Below, in pieces: positions 6,199 through 12,331 of a stretch of DNA of 12,331 nucleotides (positions within the stretch are counted from its first letter, which is position 1; every line of letters begins with the position of its first letter). The stretch comes from an uncultured Rickettsiales bacterium. GTDB taxonomy: Bacteria; Pseudomonadota; Alphaproteobacteria; Rickettsiales; UBA998. Where the stretch lies: assembly GCA_937982385.1 (NCBI GenBank), contig CALJMC010000026.1, positions 1 through 12,331 of the forward strand, written 5' to 3'. Both the position numbers and the translations under genes were made by a program. The notes under the pieces were generated by a model. That model was not told the origin of the DNA. It saw only the letters and a program-made list of their open reading frames with translations, and searched no databases.

Positions 6199-7257
6199 AT
6201 GAGTGCTTTTAAACATCCAACATTATTAGTCACAGGTGGTGCTGGTTTTATCGGCAGCACCTTTGTTGCGCAGGCGGTAGCGCGTGGGCAAAAAGTAATT
6301 GTGCTTGATAAGCTCACCTATGCGGGCTTTCAAGAAAATCTGCTGTGGATTGGTACGCCGTCGGAGGCGTCGGGTGGTTCATGGCGTTTGGTGCAGGGTG
6401 ATATGTGCGATGGCGAGAAAGTCTTGTCATTGATGAAGGAGCATGCGGTGGATGCGGTGGTGGATTTCGCGGCGGAGTCCCATGTTGATAATTCTATTGC
6501 GGCACCCGGTGAATTTATTCAGACCAACATTATGGGTTGCTATACAATGTTGGAAGCCTCGCGTACGTATTATGATTCGCTAGAAGGTGCCAAAAAAGCT
6601 GCCTTCCGTTTGGTGCATATTTCGACTGATGAGGTGTATGGGTCGCTTGGGCCAACAGGACGTTTTTCTGAGACGACATCTATGAAACCTAATTCTCCTT
6701 ATTCCGCCTCGAAGGCGGCGGGTGATCACTTATGCCGTGCATGGCATGAAACCTATAATCTGCCGGTTATCGTAACCAATTGCAGCAATAATTATGGGCC
6801 GCGTCAGCATCCTGAAAAACTCATTCCTAAGATTATTACCAATGCCATTTCTGGCGCAGACTTGCCAATTTATGGTGATGGAGAGAATATCCGTGATTGG
6901 ATTCACGTGGGAGATCATTCGCATGGTGTGAACCTTGCGCTGACTAAGGGCGAAGTGGGTGAGACTTACTGTTTTGGTGGGCACGCCGAGAAAACAAATC
7001 TGGAAGTAGTACATACCATGTGCGACATCCTTGACGAGTTAAAACCTCGCGCGGATGGTGCATCTTATCGTGAACAGATTACCTTTGTTGAGGATAGAGC
7101 TGGCCATGACCGTCGCTATGCGATTGATGACAGCAAAGCAGAAGGCCTGCTCGGTTTTGCACGTGATTATGATTTTGAGTCTGGTTTGCGTCAGACGATA
7201 GAGTGGTATCTTGCCAATGAGGCATGGTGCAATGTGGTAACGGAAAAGGACGCGTAA
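6199..7257 (+). CDS. rfbB: dTDP-glucose 4,6-dehydratase
   Basis: 352 residues, normal length. It converts dTDP-D-glucose to dTDP-4-keto-6-deoxy-D-glucose using bound NAD+, the second step of dTDP-L-rhamnose synthesis. This extended short-chain dehydrogenase shows the Rossmann motif 'GGAGFIG' (13-19), the dehydratase-specific 'TDEVYG' (143-148, with the catalytic Asp-Glu pair D144/E145) and 'YSASK' (Y168, K172). It also has 'NNYGPRQHPEKLIP' and 'YGDGENIRDWIHV', which are diagnostic for RmlB. Start: ATG 6199 has AGAAG 8 bases upstream; a GTG at 6193 would add two residues. It begins 21 bases after the charged protein and is the first of four genes in the order B-A-D-C. I see no clear promoter in the short gap, so the operon may be read from upstream or from within the preceding gene. 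Confidence 0.97.
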   Translation: MSAFKHPTLLVTGGAGFIGSTFVAQAVARGQKVIVLDKLTYAGFQENLLWIGTPSEASGGSWRLVQGDMCDGEKVLSLMKEHAVDAVVDFAAESHVDNSIAAPGEFIQTNIMGCYTMLEASRTYYDSLEGAKKAAFRLVHISTDEVYGSLGPTGRFSETTSMKPNSPYSASKAAGDHLCRAWHETYNLPVIVTNCSNNYGPRQHPEKLIPKIITNAISGADLPIYGDGENIRDWIHVGDHSHGVNLALTKGEVGETYCFGGHAEKTNLEVVHTMCDILDELKPRADGASYREQITFVEDRAGHDRRYAIDDSKAEGLLGFARDYDFESGLRQTIEWYLANEAWCNVVTEKDA

Positions 7258-7259
7258 TT

Positions 7260-8129
7260 ATGAAGGGAATCATCTTAGCAGGAGGTTCAGGTACGCGACT
7301 TCGTCCCTTGACACAGACTATCAGCAAGCAAATCTTACCTGTCTATGACAAGCCGATGATCTATTATCCATTGTCGATTTTGATGCTGGCGGGCATTAAA
7401 GATATTCTGATTATCTCCACCCCGCGTGATGTCCCTATGATTGAAGGATTGCTCGGTGATGGTGCAGGTTTAGGCATTTCGATTGACTATGCTGAGCAGC
7501 TAAGTCCTGATGGCATCGCACAAGCCTTCATTATTGGTGAAGAGTTTATTGGTGATGACTCGGTGTGTTTGGTGTTGGGTGATAATATCTTTTACGGGCA
7601 TACACTTCCGACTTCGTTGAAGCATCAGGCCGATACGTTGCAGTCTGGTGCGTGCGTGTTTGGTTACCATGTGTCCGACCCCGAGCGTTATGGTGTGGTG
7701 GATTTTGATGTTAAAGGTGTGGCGACGTCGATTGAGGAAAAACCGAAAAACCCGAAATCGAATTGGGCGGTCACGGGGCTTTATTTTTATGATAATGATG
7801 TGGTGGATATCGCCAAAAACCTGAAACCATCCGCACGTGGCGAACTCGAAATTACTGATGTGAATAAGGTGTATTTAGAGCGCGGAGATTTGCAAGTCGA
7901 ACGCTTGAATCGTGGGGTTGCGTGGTTGGATACGGGTACGTTTGATTCGCTGATGCAAGCCTCGCAATTTGTGCAGACTATTGAAGCGCGGCAGGGATTG
8001 AAAATTTCTTGCATTGAAGAGATTGCATTGCGTCGTGGGTTTATTGACCGCGCGCAGCTAAATGTGCTGGCGGAGCAATATGGCTCTAGCCCTTATGGTG
8101 AATATCTTCGTAATTTGCGTGAGGATTAG
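7260..8129 (+). CDS. rfbA: Glucose-1-phosphate thymidylyltransferase
   Basis: 289 residues, normal for the short RmlA class. It makes dTDP-glucose from dTTP and glucose-1-phosphate, the first committed step of dTDP-L-rhamnose synthesis. Visible motifs: nucleotide-binding 'GGSGTRLRPLT' (8-18), then 'SKQILPVYDKPM' (22-33), metal-binding 'LGDNIFYG' (D108), 'EEKPKNPKSNWAVTGLYFYD', 'GELEITDVNKVYL' and 'AWLDTGTFDSL'. All match the family closely. Start: ATG 7260, two bases after the rfbB stop. An AAAGGA lies 11-12 bases upstream inside the end of rfbB, a little distant but consistent with coupled translation. Second gene of the rhamnose operon. Confidence 0.97.
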   Translation: MKGIILAGGSGTRLRPLTQTISKQILPVYDKPMIYYPLSILMLAGIKDILIISTPRDVPMIEGLLGDGAGLGISIDYAEQLSPDGIAQAFIIGEEFIGDDSVCLVLGDNIFYGHTLPTSLKHQADTLQSGACVFGYHVSDPERYGVVDFDVKGVATSIEEKPKNPKSNWAVTGLYFYDNDVVDIAKNLKPSARGELEITDVNKVYLERGDLQVERLNRGVAWLDTGTFDSLMQASQFVQTIEARQGLKISCIEEIALRRGFIDRAQLNVLAEQYGSSPYGEYLRNLRED

Positions 8130-8132
8130 ACG

Positions 8133-9047
8133 GTGGAGTTTTTCTCGCGTCATAATTCTGAGGCTGCCGTGCTCGTATTGGGTGCTACAGGGCAGCTAGG
8201 GCAAGCACTTGGCAGTGTGCTGGACAATGCTGTTTTGCTTAGTCGCGCGGAGGTGGATCTCTCAAAGCCTGATAGTTTACCTGATATCATTGCATCCCTT
8301 TGCCCAAGTGTCATTATTAATGCTGCCGCTTATACGGCGGTAGATAAGGCGGAGAGTGAAGAAGAGTTGGCGCATGTTATTAATGCAGAAGCGCCGCGTG
8401 TTCTAGCAGGCCTTGCCAAGGCAATGGAGATTCCATTCATTCACCTTTCCACTGATTATGTATTCGATGGTGACGGTGAAACGTCGTATACAGAACATGA
8501 TATTCCGGCACCGCTTAGTGCTTATGGGAGGACGAAACGTGCAGGCGAGAATGCCGTTCTTGAGGTGATGGGGAATGAGGGCGAGTATCTTATTTTTCGT
8601 ACGAGTTGGGTCTATGATGCGACGTCTGCCAATTTCTTTAATACTATGTTGAGATTGGCGGAGCATCGTCAAGAGCTAACGGTTGTTGCAGACCAGATTG
8701 GCGCGCCAACCTACGCACCTCATTTAGCGGAAGCCATTGTGCAAGCGCTCGAGAATGCTACGCAATCAGACCCATTTCCGCGCGGTATTTATCATCTGAC
8801 GGGTGGTGGTGAGACAAGTTGGCATGGCTTTGCTGATGCGATTATCATGGGTGCAAAAGAGAATGGTTTGCAGCTTGCTTGTGAGATGATTACTCCAATT
8901 TCGACTGAAGATTACCCAACATCAGCAGAGCGCCCAAAGAACTCGCGACTCAATTGTGAGCGCGCATCAGCATTGCTTGGTACAGCCCTGCCAGATTGGC
9001 GCGAAGGCGTGGCTGAAGCACTTGAGATTAAAGGACTGACATTATGA
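8133..9047 (+). CDS. rfbD: dTDP-4-dehydrorhamnose reductase
   Basis: 304 residues, normal. It reduces dTDP-4-keto-L-rhamnose to dTDP-L-rhamnose with NAD(P)H, the last pathway step. Motifs: 'GATGQLG' (17-23, cofactor binding), 'NAAAYTAVDKAE' (RmlD hallmark), 'STDYVFDGDG' (106-115), the 'YGRTK' catalytic Tyr131/Lys135, 'FRTSWVY' and 'VVADQIGAPTYA'. Start: GTG 8133, three bases after the rfbA stop, with GAGG (8121-8124) 8 bases upstream. No ATG lies near the N-terminus, so GTG is the best supported start. The first dozen residues before the beta strand are slightly longer than in many homologues. The stop TGA overlaps the rfbC ATG (ATGA at 9044-9047), so the last two genes are translationally coupled. 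Confidence 0.96.
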   Translation: MEFFSRHNSEAAVLVLGATGQLGQALGSVLDNAVLLSRAEVDLSKPDSLPDIIASLCPSVIINAAAYTAVDKAESEEELAHVINAEAPRVLAGLAKAMEIPFIHLSTDYVFDGDGETSYTEHDIPAPLSAYGRTKRAGENAVLEVMGNEGEYLIFRTSWVYDATSANFFNTMLRLAEHRQELTVVADQIGAPTYAPHLAEAIVQALENATQSDPFPRGIYHLTGGGETSWHGFADAIIMGAKENGLQLACEMITPISTEDYPTSAERPKNSRLNCERASALLGTALPDWREGVAEALEIKGLTL

Positions 9048-9595
9048 AAATAACCGACCTCCCGCTAGATGGTTTGAAACTGATAGAGCTGGATGTGCAT
9101 GGTGACGAGCGAGGTTTCTTCGTGGAACGCTATCATCAACAGAAATTTGCAGAGTTGGGGTTTGCCGAAACCTTTGTGCAGGACAACCACTCCCGCTCAT
9201 CACCAGGTATTTTGCGGGGACTTCATTATCAACATACGCCACCACAAGGCAAGTTGGTGGGAGTTACACGTGGCACTGTGTTGGATGTGGCGGTCGATAT
9301 TCGTCCCACTTCACCGACCTATGGTCAGCATCATGCAGAAGAATTGTCGGGCAGCAATGGCTTGTTGCTTTGGGTGCCGCCAGGTTTTGCTCACGGTTTT
9401 TCTGTGTTGGGTGATGAACTGGTAGACATATTTTATAAAGTCTCTGGCAATTACAATCCTGAAGGTGAGGGCGGTATTGCCTATGATGACCCTGAGCTTG
9501 CGATTGATTGGAAGGTTGAAACCTCAATTGTGTCTGAGCGTGATGAAAATCTTCAGTCCTTTGCTGATTATCGTGCCCATCCAGCGCCCTGGTAA
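9044..9595 (+). CDS. rfbC: dTDP-4-dehydrorhamnose 3,5-epimerase
   Basis: 183 residues, standard RmlC length. It epimerises dTDP-4-keto-6-deoxy-D-glucose at C3 and C5 to dTDP-4-keto-L-rhamnose; it is a dimeric cupin without cofactor. Motifs: 'DERGFFVERY' (21-30), 'FVQDNHSRSSPGILRGLHYQ' (44-63, with H61 as the likely catalytic base), 'VAVDIRPTSPTYG', 'LWVPPGFAHGF', a 'YKVSGNYNPEGEGGIAYDDPEL' stretch, and 'SERD' near the end (D167, the usual partner of the catalytic His). Start ATG 9044 overlaps the rfbD stop by 4 bases. Last gene of the rhamnose operon. It converges on the next gene with 39 bases between stops and no visible terminator hairpin. Confidence 0.96.
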   Translation: MKITDLPLDGLKLIELDVHGDERGFFVERYHQQKFAELGFAETFVQDNHSRSSPGILRGLHYQHTPPQGKLVGVTRGTVLDVAVDIRPTSPTYGQHHAEELSGSNGLLLWVPPGFAHGFSVLGDELVDIFYKVSGNYNPEGEGGIAYDDPELAIDWKVETSIVSERDENLQSFADYRAHPAPW

Positions 9596-9634
9596 CGTAT
9601 GGATGTGTTGGTTGTAATCATTGGTGGTAGGGGG

Positions 9635-10873
9635 CTAAATGCTCATCGCAATGTCAGCGACGTCAGAGAGTAGCTCATTACTCAATGCGGCTTTGGCATC
9701 ATGTGAATCTTCTTTTTGAATGTCTTGGATGGCTTTTTTCTTCACCATCTCTGCATAGCTAGAATTATGATGTTTTTGTTTGAAGCGGTCAGCAAATTTA
9801 CTGGAGCGTTCTTCCATCGTTACTTTGGTTGTTGAGACATCAATAGCGTTGGGGGCTTTGCCAACACCTGCTTCGTGTGTGGCAGTGATGTTGCCACCAA
9901 CTGTTTGGGCGATGGAAGGCTCAGCTGTTAGAGTGGGTTCAAGCTGCTTGTCATTATTTTGTGGTGCACGGGCTTGTACGCCTGATGCCATGCCTTGTGC
10001 TGCGAATGCGAGCTCTGTCACATCCATGCGTTGCGAGTTGACCAATTCTGTGATGGCGCTGATGTGATACTCTGCATCGTAATGTTTCACTGCCATGATT
10101 TGTGCCGAGCGGGGCAATACATCATATTTTGTACCGAATGTCGCCTCAATTTTTTCTGCTATATTGGGATTAGCTTCTACAAAAAGTGAGAAGATGTGCT
10201 CTTTACTGATTTCTTTACCATCAGAAATTTCGGCGCCCATTTTTTTGATGCGCTCATTGGCGATGGATTTGTTAAGTCCAAGGAAATCTGTGGTGAGGTA
10301 ATTAGCTGCTTGATCCAAAGTAAAACTGGCAATTGCTGCTAATCCCGCAACGGCAATTGTAGTCGCAGCTTCTGTCGATACACCTATGGCAGCAGTAACG
10401 GCACCAGCAAGTGTGGGTAATGCTGCGCCAGATGTAATGCTCAGTACGATGCCAATGCTCACCACCATCGCTGATAGGTGAGAAAACATTTTGCCGCTGA
10501 GCATGGTGTCGTTACGTTCGATGGCTTCTTTGATGATGTGGTTCGAGGGGATGCCTAATTTGTTATTACCGTTGGCGACCATGTGCATGTGCTCGATGGA
10601 AACGCGTGTCGGTTCGATACCCAGAAAGGCACCAATTTCTTTGCGATAGTCATTGAGTATTCTTTTTTCGCGTTGTCCGTGTGATGTGTTGGCGTTGAGT
10701 GACGCAATGCCCGCTGCAATGGGAAGTGAAATAATGGGAATGAGTGGAGCAAAATTAGTTCCGAAAGAATGGATGGCCGCGGCAACCAAGCCCATAGAGA
10801 AGCCCTTGCCGGTAATCCACACGGCGGCTTTTTTGGCTATATCGCCAATATCTTCTCTTAATTCTTCAAGCAT
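9635..10873 (-). CDS. Protein of unknown function with two hydrophobic stretches
   Basis: I do not recognise this protein. It has 412 residues and ends at TAG 9637-9635. Layout: a short charged helix (1-17); a first hydrophobic stretch (about 25-59, 'LVAAAI' to 'PIAAGIASL'); a polar segment (60-130) containing 'DYRKEIGAFLGIEPTRV'; a second, longer hydrophobic Ala/Gly/Thr/Ile-rich region (about 134-186) that could be two membrane helices; a helical polar region (190-290); a disordered-looking Gln/Pro/Thr/Ala-rich linker (about 295-350); and a charged C-terminal helical tail. There is no signal peptide with a clear cleavage site. Membrane insertion is inferred from hydrophobicity only. Start ATG 10873 has only a weak GAGAG upstream. 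It is divergent from the sigma-54 activator gene across 194 bases and convergent with rfbC. A role as a membrane-associated or secreted effector-like protein is possible but unsupported. Confidence 0.75.
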   Translation of the reverse strand: MLEELREDIGDIAKKAAVWITGKGFSMGLVAAAIHSFGTNFAPLIPIISLPIAAGIASLNANTSHGQREKRILNDYRKEIGAFLGIEPTRVSIEHMHMVANGNNKLGIPSNHIIKEAIERNDTMLSGKMFSHLSAMVVSIGIVLSITSGAALPTLAGAVTAAIGVSTEAATTIAVAGLAAIASFTLDQAANYLTTDFLGLNKSIANERIKKMGAEISDGKEISKEHIFSLFVEANPNIAEKIEATFGTKYDVLPRSAQIMAVKHYDAEYHISAITELVNSQRMDVTELAFAAQGMASGVQARAPQNNDKQLEPTLTAEPSIAQTVGGNITATHEAGVGKAPNAIDVSTTKVTMEERSSKFADRFKQKHHNSSYAEMVKKKAIQDIQKEDSHDAKAALSNELLSDVADIAMSI

Positions 10874-10946
10874 TTATTTCTCTCATTTTGGGACTTTATT
10901 GCATATATAGAGCCCTGTATCTTCTACTATACATGAAAAAACACGT

Positions 10947-10974
10947 TAAAATGTTACGTTTGTGTGACGTTTTA
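10947..10974. promoter_or_regulatory. Inverted repeat between divergent genes, possible operator
   Basis: TAAAATGTTAC (10947-10957) and GTGACGTTTTA (10964-10974) are 11-base arms matching at 9 of 11 positions around GTTTGT. In a plus-strand RNA both mismatches become G-U pairs, so it would also form an unbroken 11-pair hairpin. It lies about 75 bases upstream of the minus-strand unknown gene and 94 bases upstream of the activator gene, a natural place for a shared operator. The 10874-11067 gap otherwise holds AT-rich stretches (TATATA at 10904-10909, minus-strand TATAGT at 10931-10926) but no complete promoter that I trust. Confidence 0.35.
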
Positions 10975-11067
10975 CGATGGCTCTACCACACAATCAGACA
11001 CATTAATTCAACGACTTAACATTATTTTGCTTGTTTTTTAGGCATTTTATCTGGTAGCAGTCATTCT

Positions 11068-12331
11068 ATGAATGATGTGATCCATACTATTTTACTCGCT
11101 GATGATGATGCGAGCATCTGCACTGTCGTGCGGCAATCTCTTGTAAAGAAAGGGTTTTCAGTGCGCGTGACGGATAATGGTCGCGAGCTTTTGGAGTGGG
11201 TCGAGCGTGGATTGGGTTCGTTGGTGATTACGGATGTGTTGATGCCCGAGATGAACGGGCTTGATGCACTGCGTGAAATTCATGAGGTGCGTCCTGATTT
11301 GCCGGTGATTGTGATGTCAGCACAAACGACATTGATGACAGCGGTGGAGGCAGATAAACGTGGTGCGGTGGCCTATTTTCCTAAGCCGTTTGATTTACGT
11401 GAATTGACTGCGAAAGTGATGCAGTTATTGCCTTCAAAAACCTCTAAAAAGACTGAAAAACCTGCAGCTAGCCCTGAGAGTGGTGCCGCATTAATTGGTA
11501 CGTCCGAGGCGATGCAGGATGTCTTTAAAACTATAGCAAAATTGGTGCAGGTTGATTTAACCGTGATGCTCAAAGGAGAATCGGGAACGGGTAAGGAAGT
11601 GATTGCCAATGCCATTCACAATTTAAGTGTGCGAAAAGATGCTCCCTTTGTTGCGGTGAATATGGCCGCATTGCCGAAAGACTTGGTGGAGAGCGAGCTT
11701 TTTGGGTATGAGAAGGGCGCGTTTACAGGCGCTTCGGCTACGCGCAAAGGTAAGTTTGCAATGGCGGAAGGTGGCACGCTTTTTCTCGATGAAATTGGTG
11801 ATATGCCACTGGAGGCACAAACACGATTGCTCCGTGTGCTGCAAGAGGGTGAGTTTTCACCTGTTGGTTCGACGCGTTCGATACAAACCAATATTCGTAT
11901 TATCTGCGCGACCCATCGTGATATTCAGCTTTTATGCGATGAAGGACGTTTCCGTGAAGATTTGTTTTATCGTTTGAATGTCGTGCCGATTAATATACCG
12001 CCTCTACGTGCCAGAAAGGCTGATATTCCTGCACTCACAGAGTTTTTTCTGTTGCGGGCGAATGACCGAAATTTACCGAAGAAGCCAGTCGAGAAAGCTG
12101 CGATGACAGTGCTGGATAGCTATCATTGGCCTGGGAATGTCCGTGAGCTTGAAAACTTGATTTATCGGCTGTTGGTGCTGGGGGCAGATGATGCAATTAC
12201 GGCGGAAGATGTTCGGGCGGCTTTATCACTGACAGATCAGCAAGGTAGCGGCGATAACGAGGCATTAGACCTATTGGAACAACGCATTACTAAGGCGATG
12301 GAAGAGTTGGCACCTGATTGGCAGGCCCTTG
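11068..12331 (+). CDS. NtrC-class sigma-54-dependent response regulator, C-terminus cut by the window
   Basis: 421 residues are visible and the frame is still open at the right edge. Receiver domain (about 5-122): acidic D12-D14, phospho-acceptor D56 in 'VITDVLMPEMNGL', K106 in 'PKPFD'. A Lys/Ser/Pro-rich linker follows, then the AAA+ domain (about 145-380): Walker A 'GESGTGKE' (170-177), the sigma-54-contacting loop 'GAFTGA' (217-222), Walker B 'GGTLFLDE' (235-242), 'ATHRD', 'FREDLFYRLNVVP', 'IPPLRARKADIP' and 'WPGNVRELENL'. All elements needed for ATP-driven activation of sigma-54 RNA polymerase are present. The Fis-type helix-turn-helix should lie beyond the window. The AAA+ part resembles NtrC (GlnG) most closely, but no ntrB lies upstream, so I leave the symbol blank. 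Start: ATG 11068 fits the receiver start, although no good Shine-Dalgarno precedes it. Confidence 0.93.
   Translation, partial: MNDVIHTILLADDDASICTVVRQSLVKKGFSVRVTDNGRELLEWVERGLGSLVITDVLMPEMNGLDALREIHEVRPDLPVIVMSAQTTLMTAVEADKRGAVAYFPKPFDLRELTAKVMQLLPSKTSKKTEKPAASPESGAALIGTSEAMQDVFKTIAKLVQVDLTVMLKGESGTGKEVIANAIHNLSVRKDAPFVAVNMAALPKDLVESELFGYEKGAFTGASATRKGKFAMAEGGTLFLDEIGDMPLEAQTRLLRVLQEGEFSPVGSTRSIQTNIRIICATHRDIQLLCDEGRFREDLFYRLNVVPINIPPLRARKADIPALTEFFLLRANDRNLPKKPVEKAAMTVLDSYHWPGNVRELENLIYRLLVLGADDAITAEDVRAALSLTDQQGSGDNEALDLLEQRITKAMEELAPDWQAL

Noticed and set aside
9596..9634. Terminator between the convergent rfbC and unknown gene
   Set aside because: No inverted repeat with a T-run is visible in the 39 bases.
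1..12331. Mobile elements, defence systems, CRISPR, tRNA or att sites
   Set aside because: Both strands were read for terminal repeats, regularly spaced repeats, transposase or integrase motifs and tRNA-like cloverleaves. None was found, and base use is even throughout.

Overview
The window looks like a chromosomal segment of a Gram-negative bacterium, most likely an alphaproteobacterium of moderate GC content. This rests on the general look of the proteins (a fused MnmC, an NtrC-class regulator, a complete dTDP-rhamnose set) and not on any rRNA or marker gene, so the taxonomic call is an inference. Genes are tightly packed, no gene-free stretch exceeds 300 bases, and I see no tRNA, rRNA, insertion sequence, integrase, CRISPR array or other sign of recent transfer.

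Layout: (1) 1-308, the C-terminal third of a D-amino-acid/branched-chain type (class IV) aminotransferase, running in from the left edge. (2) 313-4079, minus strand: mnmC (tRNA wobble-uridine modification), then a sensorless histidine kinase, then a response regulator whose output domain is an RsbW-like ATPase. Kinase and regulator overlap by 11 bases. (3) 4207-5598, plus strand: an MgtE magnesium transporter, divergent from mnmC across a 127-base region that holds a plausible promoter for each direction. (4) 5701-6177: a small exported protein, extremely rich in Lys/Arg/Glu, with an internal duplication. (5) 6199-9595: the dTDP-L-rhamnose operon in the order rfbB-rfbA-rfbD-rfbC, with gaps of a few bases or an ATGA overlap. 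(6) 9635-10873, minus strand: an unrecognised protein with two long hydrophobic stretches. (7) 11068 to the right edge: an NtrC-class sigma-54 activator, truncated by the window before its DNA-binding domain.

How the genes work together: the four rfb genes form one pathway from glucose-1-phosphate to dTDP-L-rhamnose, a precursor for surface polysaccharide. No glycosyltransferase is in view. The kinase and the ATPase-output regulator are very probably a cognate pair that feeds a partner-switching type output, with partners elsewhere in the genome. The NtrC-class regulator has no NtrB-like kinase beside it here.

Nothing in the window amounts to a clearly new multi-gene system. The least explained items are the charged exported protein, the hydrophobic unknown protein with the hairpin/palindrome upstream of it, the kinase/ATPase-regulator pair, and the apparently leaderless mnmC start.
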